Source: Lumbricus rubellus (taxonomy: Eukaryota > Annelida > Clitellata > Crassiclitellata > Lumbricidae). Taken from it: DNA of 64,000 bases. The notes beneath the pieces are model-generated. The model saw only the letters and a list, made by a program, of their open reading frames with translations. It searched no databases and was not told where the DNA came from. Of this stretch, positions 9,101 to 17,095 are shown one piece after another; the first letter of the stretch is position 1; each line of letters opens with the position of its first letter. The stretch is taken from NCBI GenBank assembly GCA_945859605.1, contig OX243827.1:3472345-3536344 (forward strand), given 5' to 3'. The translations under genes were made by a program, and so were the position numbers.

Positions 9101-11592
9101 AATATTTGCGTTATGACAAGCGAACAACAGGTAGGCTGATCAAAAGGTTATGCCTTGAAAAGCCCTTGATGCATTAATGTTAGTGAACAATAAGAAAGGA
9201 AGATGTTTAAGAAGACAATTAAACTGTAAAGGACAATTAAAGTGTAAAGACAATTAAAGTGTAAAAGACAATTAAAGTGTAAAAGACAATTAAAGTGTAA
9301 AAGACAATTAAAGTGTAAAAGACAATTAAACTGTAAAAGACAATTAAACTGTAAAAGACAATTAAACTGTAAAAGACAATTAAACTGTAAAAGACAATTA
9401 AACTGTAAAAGACAATTGTTCATGCCTTGTTTCTCCTGCTGTCGGATTTCCATCAGCTTCTGGTCAGACTGCTCCGAAACGGCGACCAGCATTTGCTAAA
9501 CACAACAAACAACAACAGCAGACAATAAGCTTTTTAAAGACAGACTCATATTTAACAACAGGAAATATAACACAAGAAAGAAAACTTTGATGTCATAATC
9601 ACAACAACTATTTTATTGATGAACTGTTGAAGACTGCTTTTTTTCCCGCTTGATCCCGCCCGGGAGCGCCTTGGAGTAGGTACCTTGAAGGAGGCCTTTA
9701 AAAATTTGTGTTCATCATCATGATGATGATGATGAACACGACGATGATCATGATGATGATGATGATGATGATGTGCAGATGTGTGTGTATTTGACACACA
9801 TCAACACACATCACAAATCATTACAAGGTTTCTACTCAGGAGCGCTCCAACAGAAATAAGAAGACTCTGAAAAACTGTGAGTTCAAGATTTGTTTAAGGT
9901 ACCTGCACAGCAACCGTTTTAATTAGTAACAGTTTTTCACTCAAGCGCTCGATGTCACAGACCAAGTGCTTTAAAATCCATTTGGCCACAACATCCTTCG
10001 CAATTACAGTAGTGCCAATCATAACATACGAGATTTCCTTCCAGCAATATGACCCAATCTTCGCGTCTTAATGGCATTCTTAAAAAGCAGTAGATAATCC
10101 CAATTGCAACTCAAATTTTTATAAGAACTGAAATCATCAGATACAGACAGAGGCATACACATATACACAGAAAGAGAAAGTCAAAGACATGCACAATACG
10201 TAAAGATAGAAAGCGAGAGACGAGACCTGGAGTGGTTGGAGATGTCGTATCTCGTCTCTCTGCTGAGCCAACATCATCTCGTATTCGTTCTTGATCGCAG
10301 ACATCAACGGTTTGTACGTTCGAAAGTCTTCAATCAAATACTCAAACACTTCTCTGTATGCCTACAGTCATCAAAACACATCACACCTAATGGTTTGTAC
10401 GTTCGAAAGTCTTCAATCAAATACTCAAACACTTCTCTGTATGCCTACAGTCATCGAAACACATCACACCTAATGGTTTGTACGTTCGAAAGTCTTCAAT
10501 CAAATACTCAAACACTTCTCTGTATGCCTACAGTCATCAAAACACATCACACCTAATGGTTTGTACGTTCGAAAGTCTTCAATCAAATACTCAAACACTT
10601 CTCTGTATGCCTACAGTCATCAAAACACATCACACCTAATGGTTTGTACGTTCGAAAGTCTTCAATCAAATACTCAAACACTTCTCTGTATGCCTACAGT
10701 CATCAAAACACATCACACCTAATGGTTTGTACGTTCGAAAGTCTTCAATCAAATACTCAAACACTTCTCTGTATGCCTGTACATACAAAGACAGTCATCA
10801 ACACACATCACAAATCATTACACCTAATTTATTTATTTGCTGAGAATTTGATATAGCGCTCCTTCAAGGTTTCTACTCAGGAGCGCTCCAAATCTATCTA
10901 TCTAATGGTAGAAGATGAAGAAGAAAAGCAGTCCATTCATAGCTGCAATTTCTATTTGAACTCCTCTGTCCAGTGCATTTAAGAACCCTTCAACATGTGC
11001 TAAACCTTGATGCATGGACAATGATAATGACGTTAATGCCACCAATGCTACCTTAATTGAGATCTATCGATAAAAAAGGCAAAAATGATATGACAAGAAC
11101 TGGCCTATTGTTACAACATAAGCATATCTGGACTATTATAGTTAATTAAGATCGTTAACAAATAAATGCAAACTACCCCATCCAATATTGACCTAACAAG
11201 ACTTTATTGCATTACATGAATATCTGACCGATTTGTTTTGTTAAGATACATGGCAAGTTCAATGTTATCTGACCTGACCCAATTGAGCTGGCCTGAAATG
11301 ACCCGACCTTATTGCATCACGTATGAATAATTGAATATTAAACCTGGAGTCTGAGTTCACTTGGCTTCACTTCAGTCGCACCAAGACATCTCAATTCCTT
11401 CTCAAGAAATCTCTCAAGCTGATCGAGAAACTTCGGCTTTGGCACAATCTGCGATCGTCCTGCCTTCGCGTTGTCAACGACGATCAGCTGTTTGTCCTTC
11501 GTCAGCTGAATCGACGCTCCTGTCGATCCCTGGTGAGCAGACGCGTGCGCAGGCCACGTGTCGAGGACGCCAGATTTCGAGTCTTGATATGG
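1..11592 (-). CDS. TSNAXIP1: TSNAXIP1 homologue, 14 exons recognised, 3' end cut by window edge
   Basis: The spliced exons 11344-11592, 10227-10361, 9426-9495, 8796-8881, 7960-8150, 7015-7126, 6170-6231, 4971-5060, 3992-4148, 3255-3383, 2598-2777, 1875-2120, 1084-1196 and 1-115 join without a phase error into about 645 codons. The human protein is roughly 660-710 residues, so little is missing. Recognition rests on family motifs in the right order: KPKFLDQLERFLEKEL in the N-terminal domain, EDFRTYKPLMSAIKNEYE, a coiled coil, ARKLLISDINELRYQ, GDVIPRRDFE, GGEERWKTLSDGK and a C-terminal TVAQLF region. The family was found as a binder of translin-associated factor X and is testis-enriched in mammals; a role in cilia or sperm is inference. 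The start codon is not in the first recognised exon, which enters in phase 0 with no upstream ATG. Two of the 13 introns use GC donors, and two exons have tandemly duplicated acceptors. Confidence 0.93.
1084..1196 (-). CDS. TSNAXIP1: TSNAXIP1 exon 13, acceptor inside a 74-bp tandem repeat
   Basis: The exon has 113 bp, begins DDDGYHSGPFLNELLKQTTQ and ends in phase 2 before gtaag. It fits the human EDEEGQSEPFVQKLWEQY segment and joins both neighbours in phase. Its acceptor and first ~35 bases are repeated twice more upstream in transcription. Confidence 0.85.
1164..1385. repeat. 74-bp tandem repeat x3 spanning a splice acceptor
   Basis: Three near-identical 74-bp units start at 1164, 1238 and 1312. 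Each holds the 3' splice site and the first ~33 exon bases of TSNAXIP1 exon 13 plus about 40 bp of intron. The unit nearest the exon body is the functional one. Confidence 0.93.
1875..2120 (-). CDS. TSNAXIP1: TSNAXIP1 exon 12: EF-hand-like region
   Basis: The exon has 246 bp in phase 0 from gttgccag to gtacgt. It includes ETTVAQLFNNLTKMD, LLSRDDFGAIVTDYF and IDYKSLVVE, matching the human ETVAQLLKEMTN...LNYRSLFME segment. The helix-acidic loop spacing looks EF-hand-like, but I see no clearly complete calcium loop. Confidence 0.92.
2157..2385 (+). mobile_element. tRNA-derived SINE
   Basis: The head has a tRNA-like A box (GTGGTGTAGTGGTAGCGA) and a degraded B box (GGCTCAAATCC). The body is shared with copies at 60202 and 47749. 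The tail (GGGAGCATCCCTGAGTAG, then GAGGCGCT) matches the 3' end of the LINE family in this window. It sits in a TSNAXIP1 intron. Confidence 0.8.
2405..2590 (+). mobile_element. LINE 3' fragment (L2/CR1-like)
   Basis: It encodes WNSLPFELRLHPG and LTKLKTFLFE, the usual C-terminal end of this reverse transcriptase class. After that come GGGAGCGCCTCTGAGTAG, GCGCTATATAAAT and a short GAAT tail. The tail ends about 12 bp from the TSNAXIP1 exon 11 boundary. Confidence 0.8.
2598..2777 (-). CDS. TSNAXIP1: TSNAXIP1 exon 11: helical domain, GC donor
   Basis: The exon has 180 bp in phase 0 and includes LPKMVAEWAYNLRDACSKY and ISLFWAVLNGQ. The donor is CAG then gcaagt, a textbook GC splice site. The GT four bases downstream would break the frame into the next exon. 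A LINE tail ends about 12 bp beyond this exon. Confidence 0.92.
2835..2930 (+). mobile_element. LINE 3' tail
   Basis: It reads GGGAGCGCCTCTGAGTAGG, GAGGCGCTATATAAATT and an (AATG)n tail. The reading frame VAGLGAPLSRFLK is the extreme C-terminus of the LINE protein. Confidence 0.75.
3255..3383 (-). CDS. TSNAXIP1: TSNAXIP1 exon 10
   Basis: The exon has 129 bp in phase 0 between gtgacag and gtaacg. It reads GLGAEVPKYLQYEGKIKNRR and ends with HDIWQEKQLHDEQ. It corresponds to the human GLGYGEAIPAFLRFDG...KDAWKERLAEEQ segment. Confidence 0.9.
3401..3474. repeat. AAC-rich tandem repeat upstream of an acceptor
   Basis: Four or so variants of a 15-18 bp unit rich in AACAAC and AGTTAG begin about 18 bp from the acceptor of TSNAXIP1 exon 10. 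Confidence 0.75.
3992..4148 (-). CDS. TSNAXIP1: TSNAXIP1 exon 9: GGEERW region
   Basis: The exon has 157 bp, begins RPKWSRCAEFVVGGEERWKT and continues with KTSDQIVDLLLGEI. The human counterpart reads RPDWTKCKDVVAGGPERWQM. It ends in phase 0 before gtacgt. Confidence 0.93.
4268..4460. repeat. degenerate AAAGTAAATG-type array
   Basis: About 190 bp of loosely repeated 8-12 bp units of the form AAAAGTAAATGT lie in the intron before TSNAXIP1 exon 9. No coding signal is seen. Confidence 0.75.
4882..4980. repeat. duplication across the exon 8 donor with AT expansion
   Basis: The stretch ATTAAATATATMCAGTA ... TATACCTTGGTGTTC occurs twice in a row (4882-4919 and 4920-4980), the second time with an AT dinucleotide expansion inside. 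The second copy carries the real end and donor of exon 8. Confidence 0.8.
4971..5060 (-). CDS. TSNAXIP1: TSNAXIP1 exon 8
   Basis: The exon has 90 bp after tttcag and encodes DVLLDVHKQVVQQRDEYY and then a KRTGTPR end before gtatat. It matches the human LMQLHMSTLKERDQFF...TSTPR stretch. The exon end plus donor is duplicated at 4909-4920. Confidence 0.87.
5631..5710. mobile_element. 80-bp palindromic TTAA MITE
   Basis: It starts TTAACCCGTCTACCGTG and ends CATGGTAAAGGGGTTAA, so imperfect inverted ends are flanked by TTAA on both sides. That is the target site of piggyBac-like elements. There is no coding capacity. Confidence 0.65.
5985..6130. repeat. AGAGAC-rich simple repeat
   Basis: AGAGAGACATAGAGAC-type units form a purine strand (CT-rich on the coding strand) starting about 40 bp into the TSNAXIP1 intron after exon 7. 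Long reading frames through it are artefacts of composition. Confidence 0.85.
6170..6231 (-). CDS. TSNAXIP1: TSNAXIP1 exon 7: coiled coil
   Basis: The exon has 62 bp, encodes TLEEKLELLKSDYMKLKTEH and ends in phase 2 before gttagt. A CT-rich repeat (on the coding strand) starts about 40 bp into the following intron. Confidence 0.85.
7015..7126 (-). CDS. TSNAXIP1: TSNAXIP1 exon 6: GDVIPRRDFE motif
   Basis: The exon has 112 bp, entered in phase 2 after gatgtag. It encodes a charged helix and ANYGDVIPRRDFEQLQQRYL. The donor gtacgg is weak but gives an ungapped fit to the family when joined to the next exon. Confidence 0.88.
7525..7745 (+). mobile_element. LINE 3' remnant plus tRNA-like fragment
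   Basis: 7590-7740 encodes a frameshifted GPSTWNGLP motif and ends in (AATG)n, as other LINE ends here do. Just before it (7530-7570, minus strand) is TAGCCGAGTGGTA, a tRNA A-box-like string. Confidence 0.5.
7960..8150 (-). CDS. TSNAXIP1: TSNAXIP1 exon 5: ARKLLISDINELRYQ motif
   Basis: The exon has 191 bp with an AAG acceptor and leaves in phase 2 at a gtgaga donor. It encodes DECDARKLLISDINELRYQQ and DPVMLRIALK. These match the human segments RDARKILIADLNELRYQ and DPVKLTLALK. Confidence 0.93.
8270..8410. repeat. ATT/GTT/AGT trinucleotide-rich intron segment
   Basis: Runs of TTATTA, TTGTTG, AGTAGT and AGCAGC lie in the intron before TSNAXIP1 exon 5. They produce meaningless polymeric reading frames on both strands. 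Confidence 0.75.
8796..8881 (-). CDS. TSNAXIP1: TSNAXIP1 exon 4: coiled coil
   Basis: The exon has 86 bp, entered in phase 1 after ttacag and left in phase 0 at GAACAG before gtgaca. It encodes a heptad-like charged helix that includes SENEKLYERIDEMRNGQ. Confidence 0.88.
8934..9016. mobile_element. 83-bp palindromic TTAA MITE
   Basis: The ends are TTAACTCTTTCCCGCC and GGCGGGATTGAGTTAA, inverted with two mismatches and bounded by TTAA. It lies about 50 bp from the acceptor of TSNAXIP1 exon 4. Confidence 0.75.
9212..9420. repeat. 18-bp minisatellite next to exon 3 donor
   Basis: About 12 units of AAGACAATTAAACTGTAA (or AAAGTGTAA) occur here. On the coding strand every unit holds TTGTCTTTTACAG, a good 3' splice-site match, starting five bases past the exon 3 GC donor. 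Confidence 0.9.
9426..9495 (-). CDS. TSNAXIP1: TSNAXIP1 exon 3: start of coiled coil, GC donor
   Basis: The exon has 70 bp, begins QMLVAVSEQSDQKLMEIRQQ and ends in phase 1 at CAAG before gcatga. A GC donor is needed. Joining to the next exon then gives QEKQEVKDLKSENEKL, which aligns without a gap to the human protein, and no usable GT lies nearby. An 18-bp array starts five bases past the donor. Confidence 0.8.
9650..9860 (+). repeat. LINE tail remnant plus ATG microsatellite
   Basis: 9655-9712 has GGGAGCGCCTTGGAGTAGG and GAAGGAGGCC, a diverged LINE 3' end. It runs into an ATG/ATC microsatellite (9714-9774), which looks like an expanded LINE tail. 9825-9855 holds another small piece of the same tail in the opposite sense. 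Confidence 0.65.
10227..10361 (-). CDS. TSNAXIP1: TSNAXIP1 exon 2: conserved EDFRTYKPL segment
   Basis: The exon has 135 bp in phase 0, reads AYREVFEYLIEDFRTYKPL and ends in HLQPLQ before a gtctcg donor. It corresponds to the human YREIFEFFIEDFKTYKPLL segment. Its acceptor and first ~50 bp are copied five more times in the 83-bp array immediately upstream in transcription. Confidence 0.95.
10311..10793. repeat. 83-bp tandem repeat x6 spanning exon 2 acceptor
   Basis: TTTGTACGTTCGAAAGTC starts units at 10311, 10394, 10477, 10560, 10643 and 10726, a constant 83-bp period with almost no divergence. Each unit carries the acceptor and the first ~50 bp of TSNAXIP1 exon 2. Only the lowest-coordinate unit continues into the full exon. 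The last unit differs after GTATGCCTGTACAT. Confidence 0.96.
10836..10895 (-). mobile_element. LINE 3' tail remnant
   Basis: ATATAGCGCTCCTTCAAGG and CTCAGGAGCGCTCC are the reverse of the LINE end seen elsewhere. The copy is truncated to about 60 bp. Confidence 0.65.
11344..11592 (-). CDS. TSNAXIP1: TSNAXIP1 exon 1 of those recognised: N-terminal domain
   Basis: The exon has 249 bp (83 codons), begins after a tag acceptor and ends at CTCCAG before gttta. It encodes SGVLDTWPAHAS and then KPKFLDQLERFLEKEL, the conserved opening of the TSNAXIP1 N-terminal domain. The acceptor lies just after the in-frame stop, so an upstream exon must supply the methionine. Confidence 0.9.
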
Positions 11593-11749
11593 CTACAGTT
11601 GATAACATACAACCACAACATTATAATCATTCTTTAAGAAGTTTAAGTCATGGTAGAATGGATCCCTCAAGTGTAAACAGGATTGAAAGTAAGTCTGTCC
11701 TGCGACCCGGTATTGATTTTCATGGCTTGCTGTTGCATCCTTAGGGGGC

Positions 11750-11890
11750 ATGACTAGAAAAGGTCGTCAGGTACCAACAATAGGTAAAAATGGTAGGATT
11801 TTGTTAAATTTTGGGCAAATTACTAAAAAAAAGGTCTTCAGAAAAACTTTCGGGTCAAAGGTGTCGCTTGTCAGCCAAAGTCAGATCCGG
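11750..11890. mobile_element. fragment sharing a module with the hAT MITEs
   Basis: Strings AAAAGGTCGTCAGG and AAAAAGGTCTTCAG with TTTCGGGTC resemble the interior of the elements at 25186 and 51137 and the array at 45340. I see no ends, so this is a remnant. Confidence 0.4.
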
Positions 11891-12127
11891 CAACTTTTCC
11901 AAACCACTTTCAGCCTTGAATGTAAATAACCATAGACCCAGTGAATTCATTAACCCAAACCCCAATAATATTACAGTTACTGCACTGTGTAAATCAAGAA
12001 GTTGGATGAGCGATAAAAATAGTAATAATCTTAAATTATTACAGTGACATCAGAAGTTGGATGATCATATTTATAGCAGAAGTAGAAGTAGGATTTATAG
12101 GGATGAAACCACTATTAATGGTATTAA

Positions 12128-14401
12128 CCCATTAGTGCCCGACGTCCGTTATAAAGGACGCTCAGAAAACACGTTGCCAAAATTAGAGCTAACTGTATAA
12201 TATAGTCATCACTATTTTTTTAAATTGGTGAGTCAATTGGCTACAGATTCCACTATATTGATTGCCGGATTATGTAAATTATAAATATTTTATTGCTTGT
12301 GCTAATGTGTCTATTGCAGCATGTCTAAAATCCTCGCTACCCTTAGTTATTATATTTATGTTTGGTATTGAACGAGGAGGAATTTAGAGAAAGTGTAAAT
12401 GTTGTTTGTAGTAGCCATATTGGTCAATATCCTGACAAAATATTATCCCAATTGCCGCAAGTTTTCCAAAGGAAATTTCGATTGCAATGTAAGCGTCCGT
12501 TATAACGGACGTCGGGCACTAGCCCAGAGATGACGTTTCCTACAGTAAGTCTCTGTGCGCCATTGTTCCAGCAATTACCACCGTCGTTGCATTACTTGTA
12601 ATATGAAGTAAGCATCAGCCTACAGTTTATTCAGACTGGCGACTCACTATTTTGACATGAATATTGCAGACTTTTGCACTTCTGACATGAGTTTGGGTAC
12701 GGTGGGGGCATGTAATGAAGGAGCCTGTACTTGAGGAACATGTACACAGGTCAATTTACCTTGAAACCCATAGCAGCCAGGTGCAAAGAACTAGTATCAC
12801 GCCTCACTATACTGATTATTTGCTGGCGTGATCGCTGTGTTGTAAGAAACTCTTACCCCCCCCCCCCCCGAGAGGAGACCGGACTCAATCCCTGTCCGTC
12901 CTCTCCCCGGCCGACCATCCCCTCCCGACGACGTACAGTGGCGGCGCCAGGATTTTTGGTTTGGGGGGGGGCAGAAGCCCTAAGTCCTTCCTCCCTCATT
13001 TTCCTTGAAGGTGTTCATAATCATTGCAAGCGCCGAAGCGCGAAGCTGCGAGTGCCGAAGGCACGAAGCCCGTACCGACTAGGGGGCCTGGGGGAGCGTC
13101 GTAAGCTCCCCAGCGGGGTCTGGGGCGGAGCCCCAGCCACCAACGCATTTTTAGCTCTGTTGACCTCAACTGGAGCCTTTTTATGCTCTTTTTGACACTT
13201 ATTATTTTATGCACGATAAAATCATGAAAAGAATGGGGTCTGGGGCAGAGCCCCAGCCATCAATCCATTTTTAGCTCTGTTGACCTCAACTGTATTATAT
13301 GCGGTCTATTAGGATTATTAGCACTTTACGCTATGATTGGGCTACATAGTTGATTTCATTACCGTTGGTCACTGTCTAGCTTTCTTATTCGAGGTTAGCA
13401 GTTGTAGAGATTTTCCTCGTTTTGTTTGGGGGGGCTGAGCCGCCGATAGGGGGGCTTAGCCCCCTAGCCCCTCTGGCGCCGCCACTGACGACGTAGGCTT
13501 TGGCTCATTTCTGATTTTCCCTGTTTTGCACTTGGTTCAAGATGCGCCCACTCTGTATAGAACATAATTCCTAGTAGGCCTATAGTTAGTCTTCAGTGCA
13601 TGAACTTTTAGGATGGTGGACGAGGGTCGTGTGCAGGGATAGTCACATAGCAAGAAGAAAGCCATGTCTGTTTTTCAAACTTCCATGTTCCTGCTCTACA
13701 ATCAAGGCATGGGCGATGTGTTGATAAGTAAGATCGGCGGATGCTAACAGGATATGAATCAGGCAACGGAAATTGTGATGTCCAATCAGTCTACCTGTTT
13801 GACATAGCTTGGTATCTCTTACAAAGTTTACTAAGGCAGCAGAAGTTTGACTCCAGGCAACAGATGTAAGTGTACACAAGTGTCATGGCGTACCATCCAG
13901 TACTCAAGTACTTGGCGTACCATACACCCAGGGTCAACGTGCTGCTGCAGTCCTGTAAGCCTGATGTACAATGCGATGGTAACAATAATTGGATTGTACT
14001 AGGAAACACAAACTGCCATTGCAAGGCTCGAGAAATGTGATGGAAACCTTTATCCTTAGAGCCACAAGCACTATCACAATACATGAAACGCTCGCAAATA
14101 AGCTGGTGCCCTGCACTTGGCATTAGGTAAATGAAGATATTTCGCTAATGAAGTAAATAGATATTGCAAATCATCAAAAACATTCACCAAGCATTGTATG
14201 AAATAAGAAGGCTTAATTCTCAATGGCAACCTAAGCACTGGGCTAGTGCCCGACGTCCGTTATAACGGACAGTATGGAAAGTACTGATAATGTAGCACGA
14301 ATCAATAAAAAAGTTATCAGCCATGTTACTGCACCAAGTTGTTGAGATTACTGAAACCACAACTTAATTTGTTGGGTTTTACCACTTTGGGCACTAATGG
14401 G
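12128..14401. mobile_element. piggyBac-like element with TTAA target duplication
   Basis: TTAA (12124-12127) precedes CCCATTAGTGCCCGACG, and GGGCACTAATGGG precedes TTAA (14402-14405). The sub-terminal unit GCCCGACGTCCGTTATAA recurs inverted at about 12489-12521 and direct at 14240-14270. TTAA plus CCC ends point to the piggyBac superfamily (inference). No transposase is visible; a hAT MITE sits inside. Confidence 0.7.
12936..13487. mobile_element. hAT MITE with 8-bp TSD ACGACGTA
   Basis: The ends CAGTGGCGGCGCCAG and CTGGCGCCGCCACTG are inverted. ACGACGTA flanks both sides (12928-12935 and 13488-13495). G- and C-rich blocks (GGGGGGGG, AGCCCCAGCC) occur inside. It is 552 bp and non-coding, nested in the TTAA element. 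Confidence 0.85.
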
Positions 14402-15041
14402 TTAATGTATTAATGCTAAAATTATTGCAGTAAAACAATGGATGTAAAAGGTTTGTTAGCAGCAAGAATTGTAATCAGATTCATGAAGAAGTATTGTTTA
14501 CCATAAATCCTGAACAAACTGGCAACTGACCTTTAGCGTAGATGGCAGAGGTAAACAGTACTTGTTAGGGTTTCCGCTCAGAGTGTAACTTGTGCCAAAC
14601 ACTTTTTCCGGTCTTTTTGGCACATTTGATTCATACACACTGCAAATGTTACAAGATCTTATGCAAGTAAAGACAATGATTTAAATCATTGAGAAGCATG
14701 CTATCTGTGCACATTGTGCAGTTTTGTTTAGCCACCATTGTTGTGACATGGCTGTGTTTACTGCGAAATAAAAAATGCTGATGCTTGTATCATTCCTAAA
14801 TAACTCATTCTTTTTTTATCCACTCGAGGTAGAAATAATCCAACAGGTTCTTAGAAACTACCTGAAAAGTTGTGTTTGCTCTAGAGATAGTGGTCCTCGT
14901 CTGAGTCAACTGTGTGAATGTGCCTCAAAATGCGATAAGATTACATCTTCGCAGACATATTGAGAGATGTTGGGAAAGGTGTGTACTCTGGATTGGGTCT
15001 CCCATCACAGCAGTCAAGTGTCAGCACAGCTCTGTTAAAAA

Positions 15042-15125
15042 TTAAATTCATTCATTTCGAGAATTTATATAGCCCCTCTTCAAGAAACCAACTCAGAGGT
15101 GCTACAAGCCCAGCCACAGCTAAAA
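15042..15125 (-). mobile_element. LINE 3' tail
   Basis: CATTCATTTCGAGAATTTAT, TCTTCAAGAAACC and ACTCAGAGGTGCT form the reverse of the common LINE end, including its tail. Confidence 0.75.
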
Positions 15126-15939
15126 AAATAGGATTCACATTTCCCCCGCTGCTGCCATTTCTGCCACTCCACCGGGTGCAGTAGATGTATCATTAAAAGT
15201 ATTAATTAATAATAATAATTTTTACTATTTCCATCAACCCTATTAATGGCTTTTAAGTAATGACTTTGTAGTAGCATTACCGTAACATCTAAAACAACAG
15301 TTGATTGCCACTTCAAAATGCCCTTAAGAGAAACTGGAAATGAAGACTAATCCACTGGAGAACCCACATCACTTGCAGTAGTTCACAGTTGGCGCACGTT
15401 AAGTTTTGAAATGAATGACAACAGAAGAACTTACAGAACAACAGAATGTCGCCTGGAATGCCAGAGCTCTGCACAAACAATGAAGAACACTGACGAACCA
15501 AACACTGCCAGTGAGCAGATAACTTCCTTCTGAACTTTTCTGCGATATGCCTTAACCGAATTAAAGTATAATAACTTCTATTCTTGTCCAGAAGAACCGT
15601 TCGGTGGAACGTGAAAAATAATTTTTAAAAACAAGACGTTTAAAATACGATGTTTGAAAAGCCTCCAACATGAAAGTTTGAAATTACATAGCATCATTAA
15701 TTAACAACAAATACCACAACTAACCCATCGATCGGCGGTAGACTCCCGACCGTTGCGCGTTCTTGCTGCAACATCCCAACACGAAAACCGTGACTTTTGT
15801 AATTTATGAGAATCGGTTGAAGTTATACTTTTAAATTATGATGGCATAACGAGATATTTCCCTATTTTTCTTAACACCATCCCTCCCTCGTTTTACTTAG
15901 AGACAAATTATCTCGTCGCGAACGACAACATTGCAAGAC

Positions 15940-15975
15940 CTGCGGGTCGAGCTTTGCGCCGAGTAGGCGCACCAT
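15940..15975 (-). CDS. possible first coding exon of TSNAXIP1
   Basis: An ATG (15973-15975) in good context, with G after it, opens 12 codons reading MVRLLGAKLDPQ. They end in CAG followed by a gtcttg donor, in phase 0. That is the phase needed to join the recognised exon at 11344-11592. The surrounding 15.9-16.0 kb is richer in CpG than its neighbours, as a promoter-proximal exon might be. The sequence is too short to test by similarity, and the implied intron is 4.3 kb. This is a candidate only. Confidence 0.3.
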
Positions 15976-16539
15976 GACCGTCTCTTTTATTTAGCGCAAT
16001 ATCTGAAAAACTTTCCCTTTGTCTTTAAAACCGTTAAAAATAGTGGTTATCGTAATTGTAATCTCCAAACTTCTAAAGCGCTACTCGAAAGCCAAATGCA
16101 GGGACCAGCTTATTCATGAGCACTGCGCCGAGTCAAAAGGGTTGTCTGTAAGAGTAGTCCAAAAGGTGGTTCGGGTCGAGTTAGTGCAGGATGAGAGGGG
16201 CAGAACAGCTACAAAGGCATGTGTCATCTGGGTCGGAATTGGAAGGTGGAGGATTAGTACTGTTGAGACATGGTAAGAGTTCTTGATGAGGAGTGTCTTC
16301 AATTTTGAATGGAAAGCCCAAGGTGTTGGATAGAGGACTAATTTTAAGAGGAGACATAAACTCCTAAATATTAAGCAGATTCGATTTGAACAGACATCTT
16401 AATTATTTATGTATCAATACACCAATAACCTCACCCCTTCTTCCTTTGCTTCCTATTTCTCTCCTGCACTGCATCCTTGACTCACTAGACGTTACAGAGA
16501 ATTCAGTATTATTTTTTTAAACAAATGTTCGGAAACTCT

Positions 16540-17095
16540 CCATTAAATTCCAAGGCCCTGCTTTATGGAATAAACTTCCGATAGACATTCGCAAGGCTAC
16601 TAACTTAACTCACTTCAAACACCTTTTAAGTGTGCATACATTACGTAATGTTTTCTGTTAATGGCATGAGGGGTTACTCATGTTGATTTCTTTGTTTATT
16701 TGCTTTTTTGAGTTTATCTTTTTTGTGTGTTTACTCATGATAATGCTGATTTCTTCGATTGTTTGTCTATTGATTGACTATTGATCGTTTGTCTATTTTT
16801 TGTTTGTGTTCTTTCTCTTAATTTTTTTCTGTAGTGTTTACTACATTTGTTTTGATATTATTTTTTTTCTTAGTTAAGCAACATCTTTGCATTCCAATTA
16901 TCCCTACAGCTTTTACTTTTACACTTCACTTCCCCTATTTAGCGGGACTTGTCCCTTTTGGTGTGCCTGTTTTGTTCCCTCACTCCTATTCTACTTTAAT
17001 ATTCACTTTGTGTATTTGCTTATTGCTGATTATGTCTACACTATGTTAAGCATACATGTACAATTGAATTGCTGGGATCAATAAAAAATATGTCT
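16540..17095 (+). mobile_element. non-LTR retrotransposon 3' remnant
   Basis: 16551-16640 encodes GPALWNKLPIDIRKATNLTH and FKHLLS, the C-terminal end motif of CR1/L2/RTE-type reverse transcriptases. A T-rich 3' region follows and ends near AATAAAAAATATGTCTATGT. No other domain survives. Confidence 0.6.

Noticed and set aside
10236..10856. Plus-strand frames reading GLYVRKSSIKYSNTSLYAYS
   Set aside because: They are antisense of the duplicated TSNAXIP1 exon 2 array, not a gene.
12731..13214. 154-codon frame over 12.7-13.2 kb
   Set aside because: It runs through C tracts and the hAT MITE, with no similarity to any protein I know.
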